A stretch of 20,673 nucleotides of DNA from Clostridia bacterium (GTDB lineage Bacteria > Bacillota > Clostridia > Peptostreptococcales > Anaerovoracaceae). Where the stretch lies: positions 1 to 20,673 of the forward strand of contig CAAFTW010000011.1 in NCBI GenBank assembly GCA_900766045.1, read 5' to 3'. The position numbers and the translations under genes were made by a program. Below the pieces are notes generated by a model. That model was not told the DNA's origin. It saw only the letters and a program-made list of their open reading frames with translations, and did no database searches. Numbering within the stretch: position 1 is the first letter of the stretch; each line of letters opens with the position of its first letter. Positions 1 through 7,956 of this stretch are shown here, one piece after another.

Positions 1-41
1 ATAAACAAAAAAATGACCAGCAGCCGGACGGTCACTGGTCA
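1..41 (-). terminator. Intrinsic terminator downstream of pncB
   Basis: Read on the minus strand, TGACCAG (35-41) pairs with CTGGTCA (14-20) as a 7-bp perfect stem with a 14-nt loop, followed directly by seven U residues and a further U-rich tail (1-13). This is the layout of a Rho-independent terminator. It lies 160 nt beyond the pncB stop codon, and the intervening DNA is filled by two repeat copies. The large loop makes the stem modest; the U-tract is strong. Confidence 0.7.
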
Positions 42-50
42 AAAATATTA

Positions 51-117
51 TATTTTTTCACTGTCTTCTTGACGGGGAGCAGTTCATTTAGCGTCGGGGA
101 AGGGTGGGGTTCTTATT
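51..117 (+). repeat. Dispersed repeat, copy A (IS end-like)
   Basis: This stretch matches, in opposite orientation, the copy at 20585-20653. Both begin TATTTTTTCACTGTCT, share GGGAGCA in the middle, and end with AGCGTCG followed by GGAAGGGTGGGG and TTCTTATT. The centre is degenerate. The last 27 nt (91-117) also match 169-195 at 26 of 27 positions. No open reading frame is associated. The form suggests a non-autonomous or decayed transposon end; assignment to the IS200/IS605 group is an inference. Confidence 0.65.
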
Positions 118-196
118 GTCTGGCCGTTAGACGACAACAAGGTTCCCGGGCACCCACCCGACGCTTCAGCGTCGTGGAAGGGTGGGGTTCTTATTT
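118..196 (+). repeat. Dispersed repeat, copy B, with long hairpin (IS200/IS605 end or omega-RNA-like)
   Basis: This unit abuts copy A and ends with the same tract. Its right half folds into a strong hairpin: CCCACCC (153-159) pairs with GGGTGGG (180-186), and inside it GACGC (160-164) pairs with GCGTC (169-173) around a TTCA loop. A smaller hairpin, TTGTC (116-120) with GACAA (133-137), lies upstream. Hairpins just inside a conserved end are typical of IS200/IS605 elements, whose right end also forms the 3' part of TnpB omega-RNA. The 33 nt at 164-196 recur at 20585-20617 on the other strand. The unit stops six bases before the pncB stop codon. No tnpA or tnpB is present. Confidence 0.6.
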
Positions 197-201
197 ACGG
201 G

Positions 202-1650
202 CTATTTATGCTCCTGCTTCATCTCTCTGTTTTTATGAATGAGTTCCTGTTTGGTGTTATAGAGTCCCTCAGAGAGGTCTACGAAGTAACGCTGCGGATT
301 CTCAAAACGCAGGGTCTCTTCCCAGAGTGTTTCCATCTGCTCTTTGCAGAATTTCTGTACTTCCTGAATCGGCGGGCAGTCGTAAACTTTCTTACCGTGG
401 TCGAACAGCTGAACACGAATGTCTTTTGCCACGTAGTTATTCAGTGTCTTCTTCTTCCAGTTGACGCACGGGTCAAAGATGACGTAGCCGTCTTCTGTCG
501 GCATCGGCTCATCTTTCAGCATAATCAGGTCGGCTTCTGCCTTTCCGGTTTCTTTACTGTAGATACGGTACAGCTTTTTGGCTGCCGGATTGCTGATCTT
601 TCCGACATTCTCGGAAATTTTAATCTTCGGAATGATCTTTCCATTTTCTTCCACAGCGGACAGCTTGTAAACGCCGCCGAATACCGGCTCGGATTTAGCG
701 GTGATCATGCGCTCACCGACGCCGAAGGAGTCGATCTGCGCGCCTTCCATGATGACGTCACGGATCAGATACTCATCCAGTGAATTGCTGACGGTGATTT
801 TGCAGTCCTGCAGACCTTCTTCATCCAGCTTTTTACGTACCTGTTTGGTCAGATAGGCGATATCGCCGCTGTCGATGCGGACGCCCATGCTCTCCGGCTT
901 CTGCTCCTTGAATACGCGGATGGCGTTCGGCAGTCCGGATTTCAGGACATCGTAAGTATCGATCAGAAGAATGCAGTTGTCCGGATACATTTTTGCGTAC
1001 GCGGTAAATGCCTCATACTCGCTCGGGAAGAGCTGTACCCAGCTGTGCGCCATGGTTCCCAGTGCAGGGATTCCGAATTCACGGTCTGTGATGGTGCAGG
1101 CGGTTCCTGCGCATCCGCCGATATAAGCTGCGCGGGCACCCATGATAGCTGCCGCGGTTCCGTGTGCTCTTCTGGATCCGAATTCCATGACGGATCTGCC
1201 CTGAGCCGCACGTACAATTCGGTTTGCCTTGGTGGCGATCAGACTCTCATGATTGATCGTCAGAAGAATCATGGTCTCCATTAGCTGTGCCTGAATCACC
1301 GGTCCTCTTACTGTGACAATCGGCTCCTGCGGGAAGATCGGAACGCCTTCCGGAACAGCCCAGACATCGCATTCGAATTTAAAATTCTTCAGATAATCCA
1401 GAAAACCCTCGCTGAACATGTGCTTGCTGCGCAGGTACTCGATATCCTCATCGGAGAAATGCAGATTCTCCATGTAATCCACGATCTGTTCTACACCGGC
1501 CATGATGGCGTATCCGCCACGGTCCGGAATATGACGAAAGAACATGTCAAACCATGCAATTTCATCTTTACGGCCCGCCTCAAAATATCCGTTTCCCATC
1601 GTCAGCTCGTAAAAGTCGGTGAGCATGGTCATATTATCGTTCAGTGCCAT
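202..1650 (-). CDS. pncB: Nicotinate phosphoribosyltransferase
   Basis: This 482-residue protein makes nicotinate mononucleotide from nicotinate and PRPP, with ATP hydrolysis, in the Preiss-Handler route to NAD+. It is cytosolic. The N-terminus (MLTDFYELTM, residues 9-18) is typical of the family. The segment GTMAHSW (198-204) carries the histidine (H202) that is phosphorylated in this family, and EFGSRRAHG (156-164), DTYDVLKSG (231-239) and a later VRIDSGD are further family signatures of the phosphoribosyl-binding barrel. The start is supported by GGAGG nine bases upstream. The gene is monocistronic in appearance, with its own extended -10 promoter, a leader of about 200 nt and a terminator at the left edge. 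It is the only NAD-biosynthesis gene in the window. No truncation is seen; length is normal for the clostridial branch. Confidence 0.95.
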   Translation of the reverse strand: MALNDNMTMLTDFYELTMGNGYFEAGRKDEIAWFDMFFRHIPDRGGYAIMAGVEQIVDYMENLHFSDEDIEYLRSKHMFSEGFLDYLKNFKFECDVWAVPEGVPIFPQEPIVTVRGPVIQAQLMETMILLTINHESLIATKANRIVRAAQGRSVMEFGSRRAHGTAAAIMGARAAYIGGCAGTACTITDREFGIPALGTMAHSWVQLFPSEYEAFTAYAKMYPDNCILLIDTYDVLKSGLPNAIRVFKEQKPESMGVRIDSGDIAYLTKQVRKKLDEEGLQDCKITVSNSLDEYLIRDVIMEGAQIDSFGVGERMITAKSEPVFGGVYKLSAVEENGKIIPKIKISENVGKISNPAAKKLYRIYSKETGKAEADLIMLKDEPMPTEDGYVIFDPCVNWKKKTLNNYVAKDIRVQLFDHGKKVYDCPPIQEVQKFCKEQMETLWEETLRFENPQRYFVDLSEGLYNTKQELIHKNREMKQEHK

Positions 1651-1853
1651 TTTAAAATACCTCCATTGTCTGTTGACGCGTCCGCCGGTCTTTCCTGCAT
1701 ATTTTCAGCCCCGACCTGCCCACAGAAATCCGTATCCGCACGCGCAGAAATCCCGCTCTCTTTTTCTCATCGGGCGGGGTTCCTCTCCGTTTCATTTCAT
1801 GCCTGCATTTCTGCCAGAGTAAGGCCTGCAGACATGCTTAATATCTCATTCAC
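1651..1853 (-). promoter_or_regulatory. Long structured 5' leader of pncB
   Basis: If the extended -10 element at 1854-1862 is used, pncB mRNA has about 195 nt of leader. Near its 5' end ATGTCTGCA (835-827 of the 1,000s block, i.e. 1835-1827) pairs with TGCAGGCAT (1807-1799) in a 9-bp stem with one G-U pair. A second GC-rich hairpin with CCCGC and GCGGG arms follows. The leader ends with GGAGG before the ATG. I could not match it to a known NAD+ or other riboswitch class by eye. Confidence 0.4.
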
Positions 1854-1862
1854 ATTATAACA
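1854..1862 (-). promoter_or_regulatory. Extended -10 promoter of pncB
   Basis: The minus strand reads TGTTATAAT, a perfect SigA -10 hexamer (1854-1859) with the TGn extension (1860-1862). No good -35 hexamer lies 16-18 nt upstream, which is usual for extended -10 promoters. Predicted transcription start is near 1847. Confidence 0.5.
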
Positions 1863-2084
1863 AATATGAGGACATTAAATCGCAGAATTGTAAAAACTTC
1901 CTTAAAAGAAACATATTCTTCCGTTTCAGCCCATCTGTATCACAAAGTATACACAGATCATCCGTGTACAGGCACAGATGCATACACGACCAGCTTTCCG
2001 CCTCTCCCGAATGATTTCTCAGCTGTCGGCAGGAATGCACGATTTTCCTGATTTTCTCCGGATTGAGATTTTCCTCAGATTCTC
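1863..2084. other. Gap between uvrA and pncB promoter, no gene seen
   Basis: No convincing gene is present. The minus strand just after uvrA has three GAAAATC words in a short stretch. Around 1931-1982 there is an imperfect inverted repeat with arms CATCTGT and ACAGATG plus internal ATCTGTG repeats. No clear terminator for uvrA was found, so uvrA transcripts may run on toward pncB. Confidence 0.4.
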
Positions 2085-4922
2085 CTATTTCTGCTCCAGC
2101 ATCTTCTTCAGGAACTGTCCCGTATAGGATTCTTTACACTCCGCAACGGTTTCCGGTGTTCCGGTTACGACGATGTTCCCGCCCCGGTCTCCGCCTTCTG
2201 GTCCCAGGTCAATGATCCAGTCTGCCTGCTTGATGACATCCAGATTATGTTCAATGACAACGACCGTGTTCCCGCCATCCGTCAGTTTCTGCAGGACCTG
2301 CAGCAGTTTATCTACATCCGCAAAATGAAGGCCGGTGGTCGGCTCATCCAGAATATACAGGGTTCTTCCTGTGCTCCGCTTGGAAAGTTCCGTCGCCAGT
2401 TTGATTCTCTGCGCTTCTCCTCCGGAAAGCTCTGTGGACGGCTGGCCCAGCTTGACGTAGTCCAGCCCGACCTGATGCAGGGTCTCCAGCTTGCGGTGAA
2501 TAGACGGCAGGTTCTGGAAGAAGTCCAGAGCCTCCGCAACACTCATATTCAGCACATCATAGATGCTCTTCCCTTTATATTTCACTTCCAGAGTTTCCCT
2601 GTTATATCTCTTCCCATGGCAGACCTCACAAGGTACGTAAACATCAGACAAAAAATGCATCTCAATCTTGATGATTCCATCGCCCTTGCAGGCCTCACAG
2701 CGGCCGCCTTTTACATTAAAGCTGAAACGGCCCTTGTCAAAGCCCCGCATCTTTGCCTCCGGCAGGCTCGCAAACAGGTCACGGATGCTGGTAAACATGC
2801 CGGTGTAGGTTGCCGGGTTGGAGCGCGGCGTCCTCCCGATCGGCGACTGGTCGATATTGATGACCTTGTCGATGTTCTCCAGACCGAGAATTTCCTTATG
2901 TTTTCCCGGCACATCCTCACTCCGGTTGACGATATGGGAAGCACCTTTACAGAGCACTTCATTTACCAGACTGGATTTTCCTGATCCGGACACACCGGTT
3001 ACCACGATGAATTTACCCAGCGGAAATTCTACGTCAATATTCTTCAGATTATGTTCTTCTGCACCCTTTACGATGATGGATTTTCCATTTCCTTCCCGGC
3101 GCACGGAAGGAACAGCAATCTTCCTCTTCCCGCTGAGATACTGACCGGTGATGGACTCCGGGCAGGCCTTGATATCCTCCACCGTACCCTGGGCGACAAG
3201 TTTTCCGCCGTAGATTCCCGCTCCCGGTCCGATATCCACGATGTGGTCCGCCGCATACATGGTGTCCTCATCATGCTCGACGACGATCAGGGTATTTCCC
3301 AGATCCGTCAGATGGCGCAGGGTCTTCAGCAGCTTGTCATTATCCCTCTGGTGAAGACCGATGCTCGGCTCATCCAGAATATACAGCACGCCCTGCAGAC
3401 CAGAACCGATCTGTGTGGCCAGGCGGATACGCTGCGCTTCTCCGCCGGACAGTGTCGCGGCCGCGCGGGAAAGGGTCAGATAATCCAGACCGACGTCCAC
3501 CAGGAACTTCAGGCGGGCCCGGATCTCATGCAGAATCTGCTTTCCGATCAGCTGATCCTTTTCACTTAGCTGCAGATTCTCCATGAATTTCAGAGAATCA
3601 CGAACCGACATATCCGATACTTCCGCGATATTCTTCCCACCGACCGTAACAGCGAGCACTTCCGGTTTCAAACGTTTCCCCTTACAGTCCGGACATTCCT
3701 TGATCACCATGTACTGCTCCATGCGGGCACGCATATTATCGGTTGCATATTCCCGGTATCTCCGCTCCACATTGGTCAGCAGTCCCTCAAACGGATGGTC
3801 GAAATTGACTTCCTTTCCTCTTCTGGTCACGTGGGTGTATTTCAAATGCCGGTTTCCTGTTCCGTACAGCAGTTCCTTCTTAAACTTCTGCGGCAGATCC
3901 TTATACGGCGTACGCAGATCCACATGATGCTCCTGCGCCAGAATATCCACAACCTCACGGTAAAATCCGGAAAACTCCATCGATGCGTAAATCCGGTTCA
4001 GCGCCCCGTCCGCGATGCTCTTCTCCGTGTAAATAATCTTATCCGGGTCCACTTTTTCCGTGAAGCCCAGTCCGTTACAGGTCGGGCAGGCACCAAAAGG
4101 ACTGTTGAAGGAGAACATTCTCGGCTCCAGTTCCTCAATGCTTGCGCCGTGCTCCGGGCAGGCCAGTTTACTGGAAAAGGTCTGCTCCTTCTCAAAATCC
4201 CCGTCCTTGAAATAAACGACGGCAAGACCCTCTCCCTCATGCATGGCCAGTTCCACCGCCTCAGAAATTCTTCCCTCCTGACCCGGCTTCACGATAATTC
4301 TGTCCACCACAATTTCAATCGTGTGGCGCTTCTGCTTTTCCAGATGAATTTCATCCTCATCCAGCAGCATAATCTGCCCGTCCACGCGGACTCTGGTGAA
4401 TCCTTCCTTTCTGATCCGTTCCAGAATCTTCACATGCTCGCCCTTGCGGCCTCTGACCACCGGCGCCATGATCATCAGGCGCGTCCTCTCCGGATATCCC
4501 ATAATGATATCCACGATCTGATCCACGCTCTGACTGCTGATCTCCCTTCCGCAGACCGGGCAGTGCGGAACTCCGATTCTCGCGTACAGAAGACGCAGGT
4601 AATCGTTAATTTCCGTCACCGTTCCCACCGTCGAACGCGGATTCCGGCTCGTGGTCTTCTGGTCAATGGAAATCGCCGGAGACAGTCCCTCAATCGACTC
4701 CACGTCCGGCTTGTCCATCTGTCCCAGAAACTGCCGTGCGTAGGACGACAGACTTTCAATATATCTCCTCTGCCCCTCCGCATAGATCGTGTCAAAGGCC
4801 AGCGAGGACTTTCCCGATCCCGACAGTCCCGTCAGAACCACGAACTTATCCCGCGGAATCCGCACGCTCAGATGCTTCAGGTTATTTACATTCGCATTCT
4901 TTATGATGATTTCATTCGGCAT
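2085..4922 (-). CDS. uvrA: Excinuclease ABC subunit A (UvrA)
   Basis: UvrA is the damage-recognition ATPase of nucleotide excision repair; a dimer loads UvrB on lesions. The 945-residue product is full length. It has two ABC ATPase modules: Walker A GLSGSGKSS at residues 32-40 and a second GVSGSGKSS mid-protein; two LSGGEAQRI signatures; Walker B YILDEPSIGLH and YILDEPTTGLH. Zinc-binding cysteine pairs are visible in CPVCG, CPTC, CPDC and in the CEAC/CEVC module near the C-terminus. I chose the ATG at 4922 (MPNEIIIK) because AAGGGG lies upstream and the promoter sits just beyond it. An in-frame ATG at 5045 would add 41 non-homologous residues spanning the promoter. The gene follows the nitrilase by 159 nt and has its own LexA-regulated promoter. 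Confidence 0.97.
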   Translation of the reverse strand: MPNEIIIKNANVNNLKHLSVRIPRDKFVVLTGLSGSGKSSLAFDTIYAEGQRRYIESLSSYARQFLGQMDKPDVESIEGLSPAISIDQKTTSRNPRSTVGTVTEINDYLRLLYARIGVPHCPVCGREISSQSVDQIVDIIMGYPERTRLMIMAPVVRGRKGEHVKILERIRKEGFTRVRVDGQIMLLDEDEIHLEKQKRHTIEIVVDRIIVKPGQEGRISEAVELAMHEGEGLAVVYFKDGDFEKEQTFSSKLACPEHGASIEELEPRMFSFNSPFGACPTCNGLGFTEKVDPDKIIYTEKSIADGALNRIYASMEFSGFYREVVDILAQEHHVDLRTPYKDLPQKFKKELLYGTGNRHLKYTHVTRRGKEVNFDHPFEGLLTNVERRYREYATDNMRARMEQYMVIKECPDCKGKRLKPEVLAVTVGGKNIAEVSDMSVRDSLKFMENLQLSEKDQLIGKQILHEIRARLKFLVDVGLDYLTLSRAAATLSGGEAQRIRLATQIGSGLQGVLYILDEPSIGLHQRDNDKLLKTLRHLTDLGNTLIVVEHDEDTMYAADHIVDIGPGAGIYGGKLVAQGTVEDIKACPESITGQYLSGKRKIAVPSVRREGNGKSIIVKGAEEHNLKNIDVEFPLGKFIVVTGVSGSGKSSLVNEVLCKGASHIVNRSEDVPGKHKEILGLENIDKVINIDQSPIGRTPRSNPATYTGMFTSIRDLFASLPEAKMRGFDKGRFSFNVKGGRCEACKGDGIIKIEMHFLSDVYVPCEVCHGKRYNRETLEVKYKGKSIYDVLNMSVAEALDFFQNLPSIHRKLETLHQVGLDYVKLGQPSTELSGGEAQRIKLATELSKRSTGRTLYILDEPTTGLHFADVDKLLQVLQKLTDGGNTVVVIEHNLDVIKQADWIIDLGPEGGDRGGNIVVTGTPETVAECKESYTGQFLKKMLEQK

Positions 4923-4961
4923 GTGCCGCACCCCTTCTTTTCCAACTTCAGCGTTACCGCC

Positions 4962-4990
4962 ATTGTACCATCGCGAACACACGTTTTCAA
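4962..4990 (-). promoter_or_regulatory. SigA promoter of uvrA
   Basis: The minus strand shows -35 TTGAAA (4985-4990), a 17-nt spacer and -10 TACAAT (4962-4967) with TGG just before it, giving an extended -10. The predicted start, near 4955, gives a short leader to the uvrA ATG at 4922. The LexA box overlaps this promoter. Confidence 0.75.
4974..4987 (+). promoter_or_regulatory. LexA/DinR (SOS) box in the uvrA promoter
   Basis: CGAACACACGTTTT matches the Bacillus DinR consensus CGAACRNRYGTTYC at 13 of 14 positions; only the last base differs. It lies in the spacer and touches the -35 hexamer, so bound LexA would block RNA polymerase. A second half-site-like TGTTCGCG (5003-5010) mirrors CGCGAACA (4972-4979). 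uvrA is a classic SOS gene in B. subtilis and E. coli, which fits. Confidence 0.75.
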
Positions 4991-5081
4991 GCCTGTTCTT
5001 TTTGTTCGCGGACAAAATCCACTCCGGGCAGCCCGTCATTACCAAGAGGACACCGGTATTTCCCTTCCGGCAGCCTGGTAT

Positions 5082-5924
5082 TTATTCCATCTGCAGCTTC
5101 ATGTTCAGGGTGTACACATCCTCTCTCCGCGCAGAAAGAAGCGGCAGCTGCTCCCGCACACGCTCTGTCTCTGTAATATCGAGATCCAGCACTCTGCTTT
5201 CCGGAACTTCATCCATCTCGCTGATGATGTCTCCCCACGGAGAAACCACCAGACTGTGCCCCCAGGCATGATAAGATGCCTCCGGATTCAGTGATGGAGA
5301 TGTTCCGATGGTCCAGCACTGATTATCAATCGCACGGCTTCTGAACATCACGTCCCAGTGTGCAGGCCCTGTTGTCTGGTTGAATGCTGCCGGAACCAGG
5401 ATAGAGCGCGCTCCCTGCAGCACCATCAGACGAGCCAGCTCCGGAAAACGGAAATCAAAGCAGACACAGATTCCAGCCCTTCCGAATTCCGTATCGAAGA
5501 CAGTGACTTCATTTCCTGCCGAAAGGGTGTCCGATTCCCGGAAACTCTGTCCGCCCTCAACCTGGATATCAAACAGATGCATCTTTCTGTGCCGGGCAAT
5601 CTGCCGGCCTTCACGGTCGAACACAAACGCCGTATTATAGACTTTTCCCTCTTCATCGACCTCAGGAATCGTCCCCGGAGACAGATACACCCCATATTCT
5701 GCGGCCATCCCGGACAGCCTCTTCCATGTCGGACCGCCCGCGGGCTCTGCGTACTCTGGGAACTTCCCCGTTTCATACGGACAAGTAAACATCTCTCCCG
5801 CCGTAATCAGATCCGGCTTTCCCTCTGTGCTGTCTTTACAGATGCGTTTGATTTCTGCCTCCAGCTGATCGAGATTTTTCTCTTTCTCCTCAAATACCGG
5901 AAGCTGCAGCTGTGCAATTTTCAT
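5082..5924 (-). CDS. Carbon-nitrogen hydrolase, omega-amidase/NIT2-like
   Basis: This 280-residue protein belongs to the nitrilase superfamily. The Glu-Lys-Cys triad is visible as E44 (AGEMF), K114 (HRKMHLFD) and C155 (CFDFRFPEL). The segments AAFNQTTGPAHW, SRAIDNQ and AWGHSLVVSPWG closely resemble mammalian NIT2, an omega-amidase that hydrolyses 2-oxoglutaramate or 2-oxosuccinamate to the 2-oxo acid and ammonia. Substrate is inferred from this similarity only; related bacterial enzymes (YafV type) share the function. It is cytosolic with no signal peptide. It starts 33 nt after uvrB with AAAGGA upstream, so it is probably co-transcribed with uvrB, and it separates uvrB from uvrA. A role in DNA repair is not suggested by the protein itself. 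Confidence 0.88.
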   Translation of the reverse strand: MKIAQLQLPVFEEKEKNLDQLEAEIKRICKDSTEGKPDLITAGEMFTCPYETGKFPEYAEPAGGPTWKRLSGMAAEYGVYLSPGTIPEVDEEGKVYNTAFVFDREGRQIARHRKMHLFDIQVEGGQSFRESDTLSAGNEVTVFDTEFGRAGICVCFDFRFPELARLMVLQGARSILVPAAFNQTTGPAHWDVMFRSRAIDNQCWTIGTSPSLNPEASYHAWGHSLVVSPWGDIISEMDEVPESRVLDLDITETERVREQLPLLSARREDVYTLNMKLQME

Positions 5925-5957
5925 AACTCTCTTGTCCTTTCGTTCTGCCGCGCCGCA

Positions 5958-7925
5958 TTACATATGAGAGCGGTATTCGAACATGATATCTCTGAGTTCT
6001 GCGGCCCGCTCGAACTGAAGGTCCGCGGCGGCCTTCTGCATTTCTTTCTGCAGGTCCTTCACGTAGTCTTTCAGTTCCTTCTTCGTCATTTCCTCCGGCT
6101 TCTTCTTGCGGTCCGGCTCATCCGGCGCCTTTGTCGCCTCGATGACATCGCGGATATCCTTGGATACGCTCCTCGGCGTGATATGATGCTTCCTGTTATA
6201 CGCACTCTGGATTTCCCGGCGCCGCTTCGTCTCATCCATAGCAGTCTTCATGGCCGGGCTGATGGAGTCGGCATACATGATGACGCGGCCGTGCACGTTT
6301 CTGGCGGCACGTCCAATGGTCTGAATCAGGGAAGTTTCTGTACGCAGGAAACCTTCTTTATCTGCATCCAGAATGGCCACCAGAGAAACCTCCGGTACGT
6401 CCAGTCCCTCTCGCAGAAGGTTGATGCCCACCAGCACATCAAATTCACCGAGACGCAGATCTCTGATAATCCGCATCCGCTCCAGAGCATCGATGTCAGA
6501 ATGCAGATACTTGGCTTTGATTCCGGCATTTTTCAGATAATCAGTAAGATCCTCGGCCATCTTCTTTGTCAGCGTTGTAATGAAGGCACGCTCTCCGACC
6601 TGAATCGTCTTATTGATTTCTCCGATCAGGTCATCGATCTGACCTTCCGTCTTATGCACTTCAATCGGCGGATCCAGAAGTCCGGTCGGACGGATGATCT
6701 GCTCGGCACTGATTCCGTGAGATTTCTCACGTTCGTACTGGGCCGGGGTCGCGCTGACGAACAGAATCTGATTTACCATGCTCTCAAACTCTTCAAATTT
6801 CAGCGGCCGGTTGTCCAGCGCGGACGGAAGGCGAAAACCATAGTCCACCAGAGACTTTTTTCTGGAGAGGTTTCCATTATACATAGCGTGAAGCTGCGGC
6901 AGCATGACGTGGGACTCATCGGTGATGATCAGATAGTCATCCGGGAAGTAGTCCAGCAGGGTATATGGTTTTTCACCCGGCTGAAGTCCGGTCAGATGAC
7001 GGGTGTAATTTTCAATCCCTTTGCAGGTGCCGATTTCCCGCATCATTTCCATATCGTAGCGGGTGCGCTGCTCGATACGCTGCGCCTCCAGCAGCTTTCC
7101 CTGGCTCTTGAAGAACTTCACCTGGTCTTCCAGTTCCTCTTCAATACCCTGAAGGGCCTTTTCCATATGCTCCGGTGAGGTAATGTAATGGGTTGCCGGA
7201 TAAACGGCGATGTGATTCCGCAGACCCAGAATTTCACCGGTCAGCGGGTTCATCTCCTTGATCGTGTCGACTTCGTCCCCGAACATCTCTACACGGAAGG
7301 CGATATCCGAGCCCTTCGGATAGATATCAATCGTATCTCCTCTCACGCGGAAAGTTCCACGTTCAAAGGCCAGGTCATTTCTGGTGTACTGGATGTCCAC
7401 AAGCCTGCGCAGGATGTCCTCTCTGGACTTTTCCATACCCGGACGCAGGGAAAGTACCTGTGTGGAGTAGTCAATCGGGCTTCCTAATCCATAGATGCAG
7501 GATACGGATGCCACGATGATAACGTCCCGCCGCTCAAACAGCGCGGCTGTGGCACTGTGCCGCAGCTTGTTGATTTCATCGTTGATATCTGAGTCCTTCT
7601 CGATATAGGTATCCGTCGACGGCACATAGGCCTCCGGCTGGTAATAGTCGTAAAAAGAAATAAAGTATTCCACGGCGTTCTCCGGGAAATATTCCTTCAT
7701 CTCCCCCTGAAGCTGGGCCGCCAGCGTCTTATTATGTGAAATAATCAGCGTCGGCTTCTGCAGCTGAGCGATGACATTCGCCATCGTGAAGGTCTTTCCG
7801 GAACCGGTGACGCCCAGCAGGGTCTGTGCCTTCTTTCCTTCTTTAAATCCCTTTACCAGCTTTTCAATGGCCTGCGGCTGATCTCCCGTCGGCTTGTATT
7901 TTGAATGCAGTTTAAATTCTGGCAT
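5958..7925 (-). CDS. uvrB: Excinuclease ABC subunit B (UvrB)
   Basis: UvrB is the helicase-fold protein that verifies lesions after UvrA loading and recruits UvrC for incision. The 655-residue protein is full length. Walker A GVTGSGKT lies at residues 38-45. The aromatic beta-hairpin that clamps DNA is visible as YDYYQPEAYVPSTDTYIEKD at about 93-112. The Walker B-type segment is TDESHVMLP, followed by the helicase motifs INLLREGLDVPEV and QTIGRAARN. The C-terminus carries the UVR domain that contacts UvrC. The start is supported by AAGGA six bases before the ATG. It follows the YbaK-type gene by 31 nt and precedes the nitrilase by 33 nt, so these three likely form one operon. No LexA box was found in the short gap or upstream of the YbaK gene. 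Confidence 0.97.
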   Translation of the reverse strand: MPEFKLHSKYKPTGDQPQAIEKLVKGFKEGKKAQTLLGVTGSGKTFTMANVIAQLQKPTLIISHNKTLAAQLQGEMKEYFPENAVEYFISFYDYYQPEAYVPSTDTYIEKDSDINDEINKLRHSATAALFERRDVIIVASVSCIYGLGSPIDYSTQVLSLRPGMEKSREDILRRLVDIQYTRNDLAFERGTFRVRGDTIDIYPKGSDIAFRVEMFGDEVDTIKEMNPLTGEILGLRNHIAVYPATHYITSPEHMEKALQGIEEELEDQVKFFKSQGKLLEAQRIEQRTRYDMEMMREIGTCKGIENYTRHLTGLQPGEKPYTLLDYFPDDYLIITDESHVMLPQLHAMYNGNLSRKKSLVDYGFRLPSALDNRPLKFEEFESMVNQILFVSATPAQYEREKSHGISAEQIIRPTGLLDPPIEVHKTEGQIDDLIGEINKTIQVGERAFITTLTKKMAEDLTDYLKNAGIKAKYLHSDIDALERMRIIRDLRLGEFDVLVGINLLREGLDVPEVSLVAILDADKEGFLRTETSLIQTIGRAARNVHGRVIMYADSISPAMKTAMDETKRRREIQSAYNRKHHITPRSVSKDIRDVIEATKAPDEPDRKKKPEEMTKKELKDYVKDLQKEMQKAAADLQFERAAELRDIMFEYRSHM

Positions 7926-7956
7926 GCCATTTCCTTCTTCCTGTGCTTTCTTCTTT

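Noticed and set aside
101..117. AGGGTGGGG resembling the T-box AGGGTGG element
   Set aside because: The following bases do not fit the T-box pairing sequence, there is no specifier stem, and the same tract is a dispersed repeat.
91..196. Possible CRISPR-like array from the 27-nt repeat at 91-117 and 169-195
   Set aside because: Only two copies, with a 51-nt interval containing its own hairpins, and a third copy 20 kb away inverted; this fits transposon ends rather than CRISPR.
1855..2040. Minus-strand open frame of 61 codons between uvrA and pncB
   Set aside because: No ribosome binding site or family match, and it overlaps the pncB promoter.
3795..5294. Long plus-strand open frame of 499 codons antisense to uvrA and the nitrilase
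   Set aside because: It lies wholly opposite well-supported genes, has no recognisable domain and is rich in Arg, His and Leu as expected for an antisense shadow.
5358..7178. Long plus-strand open frame of 606 codons antisense to uvrB
   Set aside because: uvrB on the other strand is unambiguous; the antisense product has no family resemblance.
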